DNA of 64,000 nucleotides from Streptomyces sp. NRRL F-5630 (GCF_000719475.1 NZ_JOGO01000026.1:1-64000); one strand, 5' to 3'; positions 12,001 to 17,366 are shown, counted from the stretch's first letter. Notes: generated by a model not told the origin, from the sequence alone. Numbers and translations are program-made.

Positions 12001-12793
12001 CCCCGTCGGCGCCGCCGGGCCGACCGCGACGGACAGCTCCGCCGACACCGAGCCGGAGACGCCCCCCGCATCGAACGTGGGCGCAGACCCGGCCCCGGCT
12101 CTGGAGCCAGAGCGGGAGCCGGAGCCGGAGCCGGAGCCGAGCGAGAGTCGCACGGCGGAACCGGTCGACGTGGAACCGGCGGACGGAGAATTCGACCGGG
12201 CCGCTCTGCGGATGGACGCGGCGACCTTCACTCAGCTGCTCGTCACCGCGCTGAACCGGCAGGCTCCCGAGCTGCTGGCCGCGGGCCCCGGAGCCACCAC
12301 GCCCGAAGCGCTCGTCACCTGGCTGGACACCACGCTGACGAAAAGCGTGTCCGACGATGGAGCCGCGGTCCCCGGTACGGGACCTCTCTTGGCGGCACAC
12401 GAAAAAATCCCCGTGCCCACACTCAAGTCATTACACGTGGAGCTGACGTCGGACCAATACCTTCAGGCGGTACTGCAAGGTGATCAGCTGTCCGTGCGGG
12501 ACGCCGGCCTGACGCGAACGCAGCAATTCCGTCTGCTGCTCACACGACCGGTCGACAGCGACACGACGAATGCCGGATTCATCCAGACCTTGGCGGAATT
12601 CACGGCGCACCAACTCGCCTTCCGGCTCCTGTTGTTGGACACGGCGGGCCACCACCTCGCCCTTGGACCGGCCGACGGGCCGATCGTCTCGCTCGATCTT
12701 CGCGGCACTCAGCCCACGCCATACGTTCCGCCACCGTATGCCGATGTGAACGGGCCGGTCTTGCTGACGCTCGAACCGGGCAGTCCCTCGTGA
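2..12793 (+). CDS. Giant single-cysteine multidomain protein, 5'-truncated by window edge
   Basis: The open frame runs in from the left edge with no stop. The first in-window GTG (71) lies inside Pro/Thr-rich coding sequence, so the true start is outside; residue numbers count from that GTG. Residues 1-460 are low-complexity Thr/Pro/Asp/Ser linker. HELLHYAGVPD at 617 matches the zinc-protease pattern HExxHxxGxxD. Residues ~800-2650 hold long beta-rich blocks I cannot name, and ~2620-2820 is coiled-coil-like. Three OTU-like segments follow. The first (DGDAFF, 2874) lacks a cysteine. The second (DGEC, Cys3170; His3442 in NNHYDG) looks active. The third, at the C-terminus, is degenerate. Cys3170 is the only cysteine I find. 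Giant actinobacterial proteins annotated as 'lonely Cys domain' are the likely family. A polymorphic-toxin-like or secreted protease role is inference. Residue 4121 is a rare TTA codon. Confidence 0.85.
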   Translation, partial: SDLPDGLGSGIDAPAPPPYTPPPVYSSPGTLNTLPQGGTDALSAPPDLSTRTPGGTGTTGGTNNFNNTNNLDSTGNFNSTSGSPVPYLPPPTSSPDSPSLSPSTSPASSLPDTNPLTSGTTSARNPGPSSSSNTDFTPDVTPDLAPDVTPDLAPVESPDLTPDPTRGATSDPSRSPSDLPQGIQAPKGSTSTAPDPSSTNGLSDRGLETGLDDDASSGQDGTREVQNESTGQEDLPGRGTSGRNTNGQPGLEDSPHQQVSDAPPVSGAEPGAVAPPAPVSTSTGPNATTPAPGTQSTPPGAQQGTSGTGNQSQQSPRTGLNDPGDLIDLSDPGDLPDQRADQDEDRQQELTDGTNRSLTPPPPGVTDDTVTDLGTRTTTDTTGPDTAPAPPPGLRTSSDAPRLDETAAPPAPPRPPHADLTGDTDMTVLDSDAPTGDAITGDVITTPDTDADPDGDAPTARTPEPAMPVADPVRPEQWRAGRHDAPAVPVRTERFDPALDPGQNPPGPGLLDGRDTLVRMWVQRIQADDGRWVRNVSLHLPVRFGEGFDPAGLAAYQERINGLLTTHLNNGLLLPESGDQLHLDLTLTPASDHPEAIELSRTPRPDDSDQLHLRLHTHDTSLSPEARDEQRERDDATALHELLHYAGVPDRGRSAKALFRRLVRQSDSYGLMADHSRLPDPAGIAVPLHYLRTVESVIDTGAVLRDHPLSARGTRPPSGIDDPARAPRMLAPADRPPVHPPSQAESPAPAPLHDNDHDGIRPPDHDHVRPPTPHVSVVSTDPSAPSQEPKGQNETNTPPPKAPGTAKRWITDLLAESHPPEVDRDMAPPSRERRSPAQFEDGHSIPAYLDDLQALLPHSLTDAERAQLLATPATFGQSNVHLRGIDQVVAVIENELGRIPAAKPGKGAAQLLTDIRRTLRDKPKTFTDGGRPFPYVDADGNVRVLRITTRHYGRWSSFKDAFGHPAKIDSMHRAAATFGLVKNMQANAQWGAGGPIGPAGTTMFGGFGRLAVRFGFINKVGYTLTDQRMNQMETRTLDGSRAYLDSVYYEVRVTDAAGHIVTGLGTGTDTATGNTTETGAVVSTSPVQDADTAKDTSSAAGRQALFGLAVRHGLLVRLPDSVTKLPTPGRIPRSMTLDREAQYRFVRIEGFGPVAAIRDWAAARIGALPGSSAYHELDTFFSGDSFQRHGGTMARGRITTPPLFADDKRKSPLGVFVVEEVIPRAAILFGETDKAEMRDINTSTIRSERNRVEGKSLTVQAAGGPAFNFADPLGEAFDLRLQAGPTGQYTYATTRSTGLGGAGTTKSAGHVKGPRTALYVVVKSVYVRRSGDGGPPRQFLTWSLDRMTSAEARRLAGWDDGTRLALRHGGPPRVPAYLTVDRPRTLGMHRVKEFTFPDGRRTDAPPTAADAVGRTLLDAFADRVVTAVAARRQGLVAPLDQLLPPNPPKGWRARFNDLLERDPGALLKAARGRPVPPQWSDPARYRTALQNTLQILGVLSQQNVTASLEALTTTGLRIRLVDPDAVGQTYYYVWVHGELTGRSYEGRDIDEGMRFSAQGIDRLDGQVSAKRGTEIGFEGTLSGRDNNVDSAGMRENTLGLTLGARKGWQREVESAFGATVGNEPMSVTTKPMDLYRFDIALTAVLGGYWRPRGLVRGLGLGLPGLLVLDEPVNVLFGRSARGFQQGGGPVAGKVLISVPSQHAPAADPHADGALNPYTAVEPAPVPMAPERALALAKGDLMLPAGADGAGGGRLADRGSALFGELRKHPFVIVSMVLSPTLLAGVDRVLKEASGGAWQLMKEGAPTRDAVVRTFTPQYLTASFDQSSGPLGLASSGLLGKGPAGELWGTFRYATTVAGLRALTPSMSMDTEMTLGATRQAGGKASNSTAFVFGGQLVYAAPRHPGHGVMGTYGLVANPVSLSHGRSRSVVRTVVADMNRKGFTHQVLVAGDVDHWFAMVTSRLGMGRIGTTAAASSLVPRLVAGTAGLSVTTPGGLLGHLPEKNAHRLGLLDDGLGEVPRYARQPWAPQPWMRGTSFGTYAVNALDPTRALTAFEERIRKLGLDEASRERVRQLVSGRATRALKGEMTTTAPATPVSVGAWGWGGVWIGGRWVRARVELIPGTPRFEGLDHSVELEENRRAVETVQEGSDSSSGADVGFLTSQMVYTGNPDVVGAGPTYSEGGSHKKTVASGHTTTSITIYRAASTEPYAAVVTPYRMRITLEADDTPDASGPAGRRAKPGEETATAFDRFRGRQRIVEEHDVGELHEHVPLSLMEPVMPAPESGSAAALLPLPAADPAADPALARAPRPAPLPATDRTVLVRYGDGVERPFTFPENGIHPKAIVGIENIRAANDLLLTRAYDAGFSIEALGAEDGPDPDVLTELLRRAKRTGLTRVGSGAAQALEDGTGYMALTAFFPRTVETDGYQVAGLAEKHLTFTTDVGELTLRSTPDFSRAVLLTVGDGNKLEVLRRHGENVSTSSADEHSQSSSLGGGFLYNSPDQAGLNQVGISGPGPNDLDGDGIPVGDDHLTSRNLKPNTGRSFLFAVPATWLSTGAVHRGLVDSKAAHKVGGTFGLARPGPQAMTSEAYVVAWIREDIARELMLISDTSFPARVGKAWDAVKKVSADWVAADQAYWKKRREGSALREERTAALVELNRANEGVQTARRTLDAARAEVEAAMAPATAPAAKPVPAAVPAEVTSTGGPSTVPRLDPSVDASIAASVDPSAGRSADPSADPLVIDARAREAAAVEGLTGALRAVDSAKQRVADANRAFEKAGEKLRGELVPLLDAANGLAAEYHRLRHATDQLTRWHQLMATEEGRKTLDGRAEPPAVTYEPVKKTEKAVPPRYRRSGEGADARLIAPVVEESAAGDSGLRAFARTGPVEYALHDVPRDGDAFFHVLLDGLERAGRGDLLTAAGIDLSGARDAAVARLREVLAARLSETGESGLSGFVTVDGTDTFTPAEVAGAGLVLGENTAARREFDALGVIPHAVDLSDDARTRLAAAQLGRAGGAGGEAGWNNSATDLLPGLASRAFGVRITVVRADGSFQDFAPPVDSGRNAGTLESDLDVEPGPAPPHVVLSLTDKHFQLALPVTDTDTEQNTAVPDSATPPEGPGTDPQDAPQPPVTDVPVTDTPATDARPEDTPGGGKDIGKETGEGTGTGAGTDAEVSGAGPGRGRRVSVPLDGECVLSSFMASAPLHIRDRLPGLSESHPAAYAWLSSPEAVHDDLRRRTGHPLPTDQSPVVAEAMRAHVLDHLRRAEESGTGLDRMTRSQFRGHRAGNLARRFDALDREQLLAQLAHHGVTAVTLDALGDATLRMAYVNARTAHREDGISDADIRTVASTAESRDLFTYLDDRGLLPPVTSLGTTGLRTLLERSYPVSDAPLDGGEYASLRRTVADWSSRWNSPEGEVLVPLLAQALDLRVDVLVGGDGPGTRLLTTVGPETAPRRTEVYYSGNNHYDGSDATPIDRERDFGATVAPKRVKDEERDDAGDVRLNPLWVPLDEFSAEVLTRSQDGVWLYTVTGDGRVVLGSEQPSALIEQEQFDRLLAGMREKDPGLTAEALRDSLDGLGHTGVAAEFSETSGRTAAGKARVSGEFRWDKELDAWTVNDKSGRYMSDKVRPDVDPERATAWLENVAKLFAERLGATVVANPVKTKATPPAPPAPAPTSNTEAQDHNGTKRQIQGQDQTRERPAETVVATPPAPVGTSTAAPTGPTAESTADNAIADARADHEESLTAFGRAARTVALLHQRVKAGEGSDEDVLRLHDARKEAAQAQRRLDNALDRLRALDARAADAAVAAIVPRVDRTDAERGLTAALVSADDLPDDPPRLAPDDTITTAQLNAAEVALREGPALQAALNGSLPVRDSRLGPADHVRLLMVRPGPWNDTLDSIAAHASRRTWRSAHDDFALATARASGVPADTDPDEVWWRAVSLVLPLPLHPVLVDSRYAGAAFRDAVRQLAEHLAVHGQDAVSGIDLANRLRHGLGVPPLPVGAAGPTATDSSADTEPETPPASNVGADPAPALEPEREPEPEPEPSESRTAEPVDVEPADGEFDRAALRMDAATFTQLLVTALNRQAPELLAAGPGATTPEALVTWLDTTLTKSVSDDGAAVPGTGPLLAAHEKIPVPTLKSLHVELTSDQYLQAVLQGDQLSVRDAGLTRTQQFRLLLTRPVDSDTTNAGFIQTLAEFTAHQLAFRLLLLDTAGHHLALGPADGPIVSLDLRGTQPTPYVPPPYADVNGPVLLTLEPGSPS

Positions 12794-13079
12794 CCCCTCG
12801 GCATCCCCTGAAGGAGCTGCGGCACGGGGATTCTGAGAGGCTGGGCTGAAGCTGTCGGGGGGTTGAATACGCGCAAGGGAACGGCGCCAGCAACCGATTC
12901 GCCAAGACTCCGTCCGCCGCCCGGCCGGACCGCCCGCCCGCACCGCCGCGCGGTTTCGCCGACGCGGCAGCTCGCTGTGGTCCAAGCGGAGCGGGCGGGC
13001 ACTCGCCGGCCGTACGGAACGACATCGCGGCGGGGCCGGTGTGCGCGGGGCGTCCCGGTCCCGCCGGATGTGGCCGGGC

Positions 13080-14237
13080 TCAGCAGGTGGGCACTCCGGG
13101 CAGCCACTCCGGGCCCTTGATGTAGATGTTGGTCATCCACGAGCCATCGGTGAGCCGGGACCAGGCGTCGTTGGTGTAGCCGTCGGCGGTCACCGTCTGG
13201 GCGTGGGCCTGGCAGGTCACGTTGACGGTGGTGGGCTGCGGGAAGTAGTCCACGACGGCGGCGTTCACGTTGGCCTCGGAGTGGGTGCGCACTCCGGTGC
13301 CCCAGGTCTGGAAGGGCTTGCTGCCTCCGCTGGGCGGCGGGGTGGAGGTGCCGCCGCAGTCCGGGATGCCGGGCAGGGATGCCGGGCCCTTGATGTAGAT
13401 GTTCGTCAGCCAGGAGCCGTTCGACAGCTTGGACCAGATGTCGTTGGTGTAGCCGTCGGCGGTCACCTTCTCGGCGTGCTGCTGGCACATCACCGACACC
13501 TGGGTGGGGCCGGGGAAGGTGTCCACGACGGACGCCTTGACGCTGGGCGTCGAGTGGGTGCGCACCTGGGTGCCCCAGGTCTCGAAAGTAGTACCGCCGT
13601 TGGCCGGCGGGGGCGGCACCGAGCCGGAGCCGTTCATGCGGACGGCGCCCGCGTAGTCGCCGCCGGTGCGCACCGGCGCCACCCGGATGTGGGTGCCCGA
13701 CTCGTACGCCTCCACCATCTGTCCGGCGCCGAGGTAGATGGCGACGTGGTGGATGTGGCCGCTGCCCCAGAACATCAGGTCGCCGGGGAGGAGGGGTGCC
13801 GTGCCCTGTGCCGCGGAGAACCTGGCCGTCGCGTGCGAGGTGTGGAACTGGTCGTTGGCGGTGCCGTTGAGCGGGTCGCCGCCGGTCGCGCGGGCGTAGG
13901 CGTAGCGGGCCAGGCCGGAGCAGTCGAAGCCCTTGCGCTCGTTGTCGTGGAGGCTGTCGGGGTCGGAGCCGTCGTAGTAGCCGTAGGTCGCGCCCGGGGT
14001 GGGGCCGTGGCCACCGCCCCAGCTGTACCAGACGCCGATCTGGGTGCACGCGGCGCGGACTGCGGCCTCGGCGGTGGCCGAGGCGCCCGGGGCGAGCACG
14101 TCGCAGGCGGCCTGCGCGGACGCGGGGGCGGCCGACACCGCGTGCGCCGTCGCGGGCAGGGCGGCGGAGAGGGCGAGGGCGGCGACGGCCGCCAGCGAGC
14201 GGGCGGCGACCTGGCGCGTCCTGATGGTGGGGTTCAC
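13080..14237 (-). CDS. Secreted NlpC/P60 peptidoglycan hydrolase with two SH3-type repeats
   Basis: A predicted exported cell-wall endopeptidase of 385 residues. GTG at 14237 is preferred because GGAGG lies 9 nt upstream; the ATG three codons earlier abuts the Shine-Dalgarno. The start gives a clean signal peptide ending near ALPATAHA. The NlpC/P60 domain spans about residues 45-200, with catalytic Cys106 in FDCSG and His164 in HHVAIYLG. Two ~80-residue SH3-like repeats follow (about 212-295 and 300-385), each with VRTHS, TADGYTND and TNIYIKGP. They probably bind the wall. It is divergent from the SH3 protein gene at 14459 and shares its upstream region. The family cleaves D-glutamyl-meso-DAP or related stem-peptide bonds; the exact bond here is unknown. 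Confidence 0.9.
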   Translation of the reverse strand: MNPTIRTRQVAARSLAAVAALALSAALPATAHAVSAAPASAQAACDVLAPGASATAEAAVRAACTQIGVWYSWGGGHGPTPGATYGYYDGSDPDSLHDNERKGFDCSGLARYAYARATGGDPLNGTANDQFHTSHATARFSAAQGTAPLLPGDLMFWGSGHIHHVAIYLGAGQMVEAYESGTHIRVAPVRTGGDYAGAVRMNGSGSVPPPPANGGTTFETWGTQVRTHSTPSVKASVVDTFPGPTQVSVMCQQHAEKVTADGYTNDIWSKLSNGSWLTNIYIKGPASLPGIPDCGGTSTPPPSGGSKPFQTWGTGVRTHSEANVNAAVVDYFPQPTTVNVTCQAHAQTVTADGYTNDAWSRLTDGSWMTNIYIKGPEWLPGVPTC

Positions 14238-14310
14238 GGTGCACATCCTCCGTTGACGTTCTGTCGTTGCGAGGACCGCGCCGGGCGCGTGCCGATATGC
14301 CTCAGCCAAA

Positions 14311-14324
14311 GTGATGTACATCAC
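14311..14324. promoter_or_regulatory. Perfect 14-bp palindrome, Crp-like operator candidate
   Basis: GTGATGTACATCAC reads the same on both strands. It lies between the divergent NlpC/P60 gene and the SH3 protein gene. It fits the CRP-family half-site layout GTGA-N6-TCAC, and the flanking bases give AGTGA-N6-TCACA. It sits 20 bp before the CGCTCATAC motif, where an activator would contact polymerase. Assignment to Crp is inference. Confidence 0.5.
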
Positions 14325-14343
14325 ACTCCATGCCGGGCGGGGG

Positions 14344-14352
14344 CGCTCATAC
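14344..14352 (+). promoter_or_regulatory. CGCTCATAC upstream motif, copy 1
   Basis: The 9-mer CGCTCATAC lies 107 nt before the SH3 gene at 14459. Identical copies precede the paralogues at 21041 and 21550. It may be a -10 region or activator site; I found no conserved -35 at fixed spacing. Confidence 0.4.
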
Positions 14353-14458
14353 CCGCTCTGCCCGGTCGCCGTCCCCCCCGATGAGCCGCCGAGCGCGGCG
14401 CCGGCCGACCGCGCCCCTCCGGCGGGCGGCCCCCTGCCCGCCGACCGAGGGACACCCC

Positions 14459-14902
14459 ATGACCTTTTCCGGACCGCCGCCGGGCGTCCCGGCCCGATCC
14501 CGTTTCGTCCTGCGCCGGCGGCTGGCCGCCTGCGCTCCCGTCGCGGTCGCGCTGGCCGGCACCCTGCTCGCCGGTCCCGCCGCCGCGACGCCCACCGCAC
14601 CGGCCGCCCCCGCCGCACCTTCCGGCAACGAGGTGTACGTCTGGGCGACCGGGGTGAACCTCCGCCCGTGCCCGCGGCTGTCCACCGCCTGCCGCCCCAC
14701 CGGTGTCCGGCTGGGCCGCGAGTACGCCACCGTCTACTGCCAGGCCATCGGCGACCGGGTCGTCGACGGACCCTACGAGAACACCTACTGGGTCGAGGTC
14801 GCCGCGCACGGCCAGGTCGGCTGGATCAGCGCCGTGTATGTGCGCGGTGGCGACAACAACCAGCCCATCCCCGGTGTTCCGGGCCCCGACAGCTGCGTCT
14901 GA
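14459..14902 (+). CDS. Secreted single-domain SH3-type protein
   Basis: A small exported protein of 147 residues. ATG at 14459 follows GAGGGA. A signal peptide with an RRR n-region and an Ala/Leu core ends near AAA-TPTA at about residue 42. The rest is one SH3-like module: VYVWATGVNLRPC, YCQ, VVDGPY, GWISAVYVRGGDN. Conserved cysteines probably pair in disulfides. It is closely paralogous to the product of 21041 and more distantly to that of 21550. The next SH3 gene (14941) follows 38 bp later on the same strand, so they may be cotranscribed. A binding or signalling role at the wall is inference; there is no catalytic domain. Confidence 0.8.
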   Translation: MTFSGPPPGVPARSRFVLRRRLAACAPVAVALAGTLLAGPAAATPTAPAAPAAPSGNEVYVWATGVNLRPCPRLSTACRPTGVRLGREYATVYCQAIGDRVVDGPYENTYWVEVAAHGQVGWISAVYVRGGDNNQPIPGVPGPDSCV

Positions 14903-14940
14903 CCTCCTCCATGTCCCGCCCTCCACGTCAGGAGACCACC

Positions 14941-15657
14941 GTGCCTCGCCCGTCCTTCCGCCGTGCCCTCGCCGCACCCGCCGCCCTCGCCGTCACCACC
15001 GCGGCCGTCCTGCTGTCCACCGCACCGAGCGCCGGAGCCCAGACGGCGGCCCCCGCCGTCCAGGCCGGCCGGTATTACCACACCTGGGCCACCGACGTGA
15101 ACGTCCGGGTCAGCGAGGCCGACCCCAACACCTGCGGCCGCCACCCGTCCGTCGCCAACTGCCCCGACGTGCGCACCCGCCTCCAGCCGAGCCAGGAGTT
15201 CTACGTCTACTGCCAGGGCCGCGGCCAGACCGTGGGCGGAAACCCGTACTGGCTGATGATCAACGGCACTACGACGGGGTGGATCGCCAGTTACTACGTC
15301 GCCTACCCGGACAACCGGCTGCCCGACGTACCCGACTGCCCCGGCACGAGCGCGGCGGGCGACGGGGCCCGTACGCCGGTCACCGCCGCGAAGAGCGCCC
15401 GCTCGTACGGCCCTTACAGTGTCACGGCGTACGAGACCGTCAACATCCGCAGCAAGCCCAACACTTCGTCCCGCGCCTTCGACCAGATCCGGGCCGGGGA
15501 GACCCGTACGGACGCCCTGTGCTGGACGCACGGCGAGACCGTCCGGGACCACGGGTACACCAATGACGTGTGGATCGGCTTCACCGAGGGATGGGCCAGC
15601 GCGGTCTATCTGAAGGGGAACGAGTACGCGGGGCTGCCGACCGACGCGAAGTGCTGA
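14941..15657 (+). CDS. Secreted protein with two SH3-type domains
   Basis: 238 residues from GTG 14941, with AGGAGA 5 nt upstream. A signal peptide (FRRALAAPAALAVTT then STAPSAGAQ) ends near residue 34. Domain 1 (about 40-135) begins YYHTWATDVNVRV and carries four cysteines. Domain 2 (about 160-238) has VNIRSKPNTSSRAF, a classical bacterial SH3 signature, and HGYTNDVWIGF. The latter resembles the TADGYTND repeats of the neighbouring NlpC/P60 enzyme. It probably shares a transcript with 14459 and ends at a strong hairpin. No enzymatic motif is visible. Confidence 0.8.
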   Translation: MPRPSFRRALAAPAALAVTTAAVLLSTAPSAGAQTAAPAVQAGRYYHTWATDVNVRVSEADPNTCGRHPSVANCPDVRTRLQPSQEFYVYCQGRGQTVGGNPYWLMINGTTTGWIASYYVAYPDNRLPDVPDCPGTSAAGDGARTPVTAAKSARSYGPYSVTAYETVNIRSKPNTSSRAFDQIRAGETRTDALCWTHGETVRDHGYTNDVWIGFTEGWASAVYLKGNEYAGLPTDAKC

Positions 15658-15670
15658 GACGGCGGACGGG

Positions 15671-15705
15671 CCGAGGGGGCGGGGCCGGGTGCCCCGCCCC
15701 CTCGG
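15671..15705. terminator. Bidirectional hairpin between converging genes
   Basis: Perfect 15-bp stem, CCGAGGGGGCGGGGC pairing with GCCCCGCCCCCTCGG around a 5-nt loop, followed by TTT on the + strand. It lies between the stops of the SH3 protein gene (+) and the sigma factor gene (-). Confidence 0.8.
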
Positions 15706-15720
15706 TTTCCGGACGTCGTG

Positions 15721-16266
15721 TCAGCAGGATGGGGAGTCGGCCAGCGCGGCCCGCATCTTGGCGAGGCCGCGCATCCGGTTGCGCTGCACGGTCCCCCGGT
15801 GCGCCCCCAGCCGCTCTCCCGCCGCGTCGTGGCTCAGCCCCTCCAGGTCAACCAGGATCACCGCGGCGGCCTCCTTCGGCGACAGCAGGGCGAGCAGGGC
15901 CAGCGCCGCGCACCGCGCCTCGCAGCGCTCGACTCCCCCGTCCCAGCCGGGCTCGGGCAGCCGGTCGGTGGTCGTCTCCCGGCGGGACGGCCGCTGCCAG
16001 GAGTCCCGCAGCAGGTTGAGCGCGGTCGCCGAGGCGTAGGCGTACGGATGCTGCTGGGAGGCCAGGGTGCGCCCCCTGGCCCGGCGCGAGAGCCGCATGT
16101 AGGTCTCCTGGAGCAGGTCGTCGGCGTCGTGCGGATTTCCGGTCAGGGTCAGCAGCCGTCGGCGCAGCCGGGGCATGACCTCGGTGAAGACGGCGTCGAA
16201 CTCGGCCGAGTTCATGCCGTCGAGCGGACGGTCGAGGACGGTGTCGCAGGGCTCGGTGAAGCTCAT
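15721..16266 (-). CDS. ECF-type RNA polymerase sigma factor
   Basis: A sigma-70 family factor of 181 residues. ATG 16266 is favoured: GGGGGAA lies 6 nt upstream, overlapping an alternative ATG at 16281. Region 2 is at about residues 20-85 (NPHDADDLLQETYMRLSRRA, the core-binding and -10 helices). Region 4 is at about 120-175 (LSPKEAAAVILVDLEGLSH, then RLGAHRGTVQRNR, the -35 helix-turn-helix). There is no region 1.1 or 3 and no adjacent anti-sigma gene. It lies downstream of the VanX-like gene on the same strand, about 300 bp away across a repeat tract, in a locus of exported wall proteins. An envelope-stress role is inference. Confidence 0.88.
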   Translation of the reverse strand: MSFTEPCDTVLDRPLDGMNSAEFDAVFTEVMPRLRRRLLTLTGNPHDADDLLQETYMRLSRRARGRTLASQQHPYAYASATALNLLRDSWQRPSRRETTTDRLPEPGWDGGVERCEARCAALALLALLSPKEAAAVILVDLEGLSHDAAGERLGAHRGTVQRNRMRGLAKMRAALADSPSC

Positions 16267-16429
16267 CGGATGTTCCCCCATGGGCCCGCGGTTCCACTGG
16301 TCAGGTGGGTACGGGCTGCTGCTGTGTCCGGCCGGGGCCTGCTGCTCCGGCCGGTCGTGCGGACGGACTCGGTACGGGCGGGACGGTCGTGGGCCGCCCC
16401 TCTGTGCGGGCCGACTGGTGCGGGCCGAC

Positions 16430-16565
16430 TGGTCGGGTCGGCTCGGGTCGGTCAGGTCGGGTCGGTCGGGTCGGTCAGGTCGGGTCGGTCGGGTGAGGTC
16501 GGTCGGGTCGGCTCGGGGGGCGGTCGGGTCGGTCGGGTCGGGTCGGTCGGGTGAGGTCGGTCGGC
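16430..16565. repeat. GGTCGGTCGGG low-complexity tandem tract
   Basis: The 300 bp between the sigma factor start (16266) and the VanX-like stop (16566) hold no gene. Most of it is imperfect tandem repeats of GGTCG/GGGTCGGTC units. Within it GGGTGAGGTCGGTCGG recurs at about 16492 and 16549. On the minus-strand transcript it is a C-rich tract, so it could be a Rho loading region; on the + strand the G-runs could form quadruplex. Both ideas are inference. Confidence 0.7.
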
Positions 16566-17249
16566 TCAGGCCGGTGCGGCGGGGTGCTGTGTCCCGTCCG
16601 GCAGTTCCACGGGGCCGTAGCGGGCGGCCCGCTGCCCGGACAGCAGCGCCCAGTACCGGTCCCCGTAGGACCAGTGCCACCACTCCGTGGGGTAGTTGAC
16701 GAATCCGGCGGACGTCAGCGCGCGCCGCATGACCTCGCGGTGGGCACGGGCGGTGGCGTCTATGTTCGGCGCGTCCGTGCGGCACGCGTTGGCGCTCTCC
16801 TCCGGGGTCGCGTTCACCTCGGTGCCCAGGGCCAGTTCTGTGCCCTCCTCGGTGCACAGGGTCAGGTCGATCGCGCCGCCGCTGACGTGCGGGGCGACCT
16901 CGGGCGGCGAGATGTAGGCGCTGGCCAGCTCCCGGATCCGGGCCGGGGACGCCTCGGGCTGCGCGGCCCGCAGGTCCGCCGAGTACCCCTCGAAGTAGAA
17001 GCGTTGGAGTTCTGGCGGCCGGTACCCCTCGACCACGAGGAACCGCGTCCCCGAGGGGAGCGCGCGCTGTGCCCGCAGAAGCCTGTCGAGGACACCGGAC
17101 CGGGTCCGGGCGTAGGCGCCGAGGTCGTCGGCCTGCCGGCCGTCGAGCAGCAGCTCCGGTACGTCCCGGATGTCGACGAGCGGCTCGTCGCAGTCGTCCA
17201 GCGGGACGGCGGCCACGCGCGGGTCGGAGAGAGTGATGATGTCGGTCAC
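16566..17249 (-). CDS. VanX-like D-alanyl-D-alanine dipeptidase
   Basis: A zinc dipeptidase of the M15D family, 227 residues from GTG 17249 (VanX is about 202). The zinc motif HxxGxAxD is present as HVSGGAID, and the second motif ExWH as EWWH, followed by WSYGD. These supply the metal ligands and catalytic Glu that hydrolyse D-Ala-D-Ala. No signal peptide is seen with this start, as for cytoplasmic VanX. No vanH or vanA ligase is adjacent, so recycling or wall remodelling is as likely as glycopeptide resistance. A longer frame to 17306 exists, but it would bury the SARP-type repeats inside coding sequence, so I chose GTG 17249, possibly on a leaderless mRNA. Confidence 0.87.
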   Translation of the reverse strand: MTDIITLSDPRVAAVPLDDCDEPLVDIRDVPELLLDGRQADDLGAYARTRSGVLDRLLRAQRALPSGTRFLVVEGYRPPELQRFYFEGYSADLRAAQPEASPARIRELASAYISPPEVAPHVSGGAIDLTLCTEEGTELALGTEVNATPEESANACRTDAPNIDATARAHREVMRRALTSAGFVNYPTEWWHWSYGDRYWALLSGQRAARYGPVELPDGTQHPAAPA

Positions 17250-17269
17250 CCAGCGATGGTCCCGGGCGC

Positions 17270-17298
17270 CTCTGCAAAACCTCTGCAGACGCTCTGCA
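17270..17298 (-). promoter_or_regulatory. Three 11-bp-spaced heptamers, SARP-type operator
   Basis: CTCTGCA (TGCAGAG on the coding strand) occurs at 17270, 17281 and 17292, exactly 11 bp apart. This is the known layout of SARP/AfsR binding sites. Eight bases after the proximal repeat comes GACCAT, a plausible -10, which would start transcription at or next to GTG 17249. The gene just upstream encodes a SARP. Confidence 0.75.
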
Positions 17299-17366
17299 AG
17301 CGGCACGGTGGACCCGGTGGGCGCGGTGGGACCGTCGCTGACCAGGGCGGACCGGCTCGGCGCTGT

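Noticed and set aside
12794..13079. Terminator search after the giant gene
   Set aside because: Only 6-bp stems with long loops were found, unlike the strong hairpins at other convergent pairs, so none was annotated.
16566..17249. Glycopeptide-resistance cluster
   Set aside because: The VanX-like protein has no adjacent VanH, VanA-type ligase or VanRS pair, so resistance is not supported by context.
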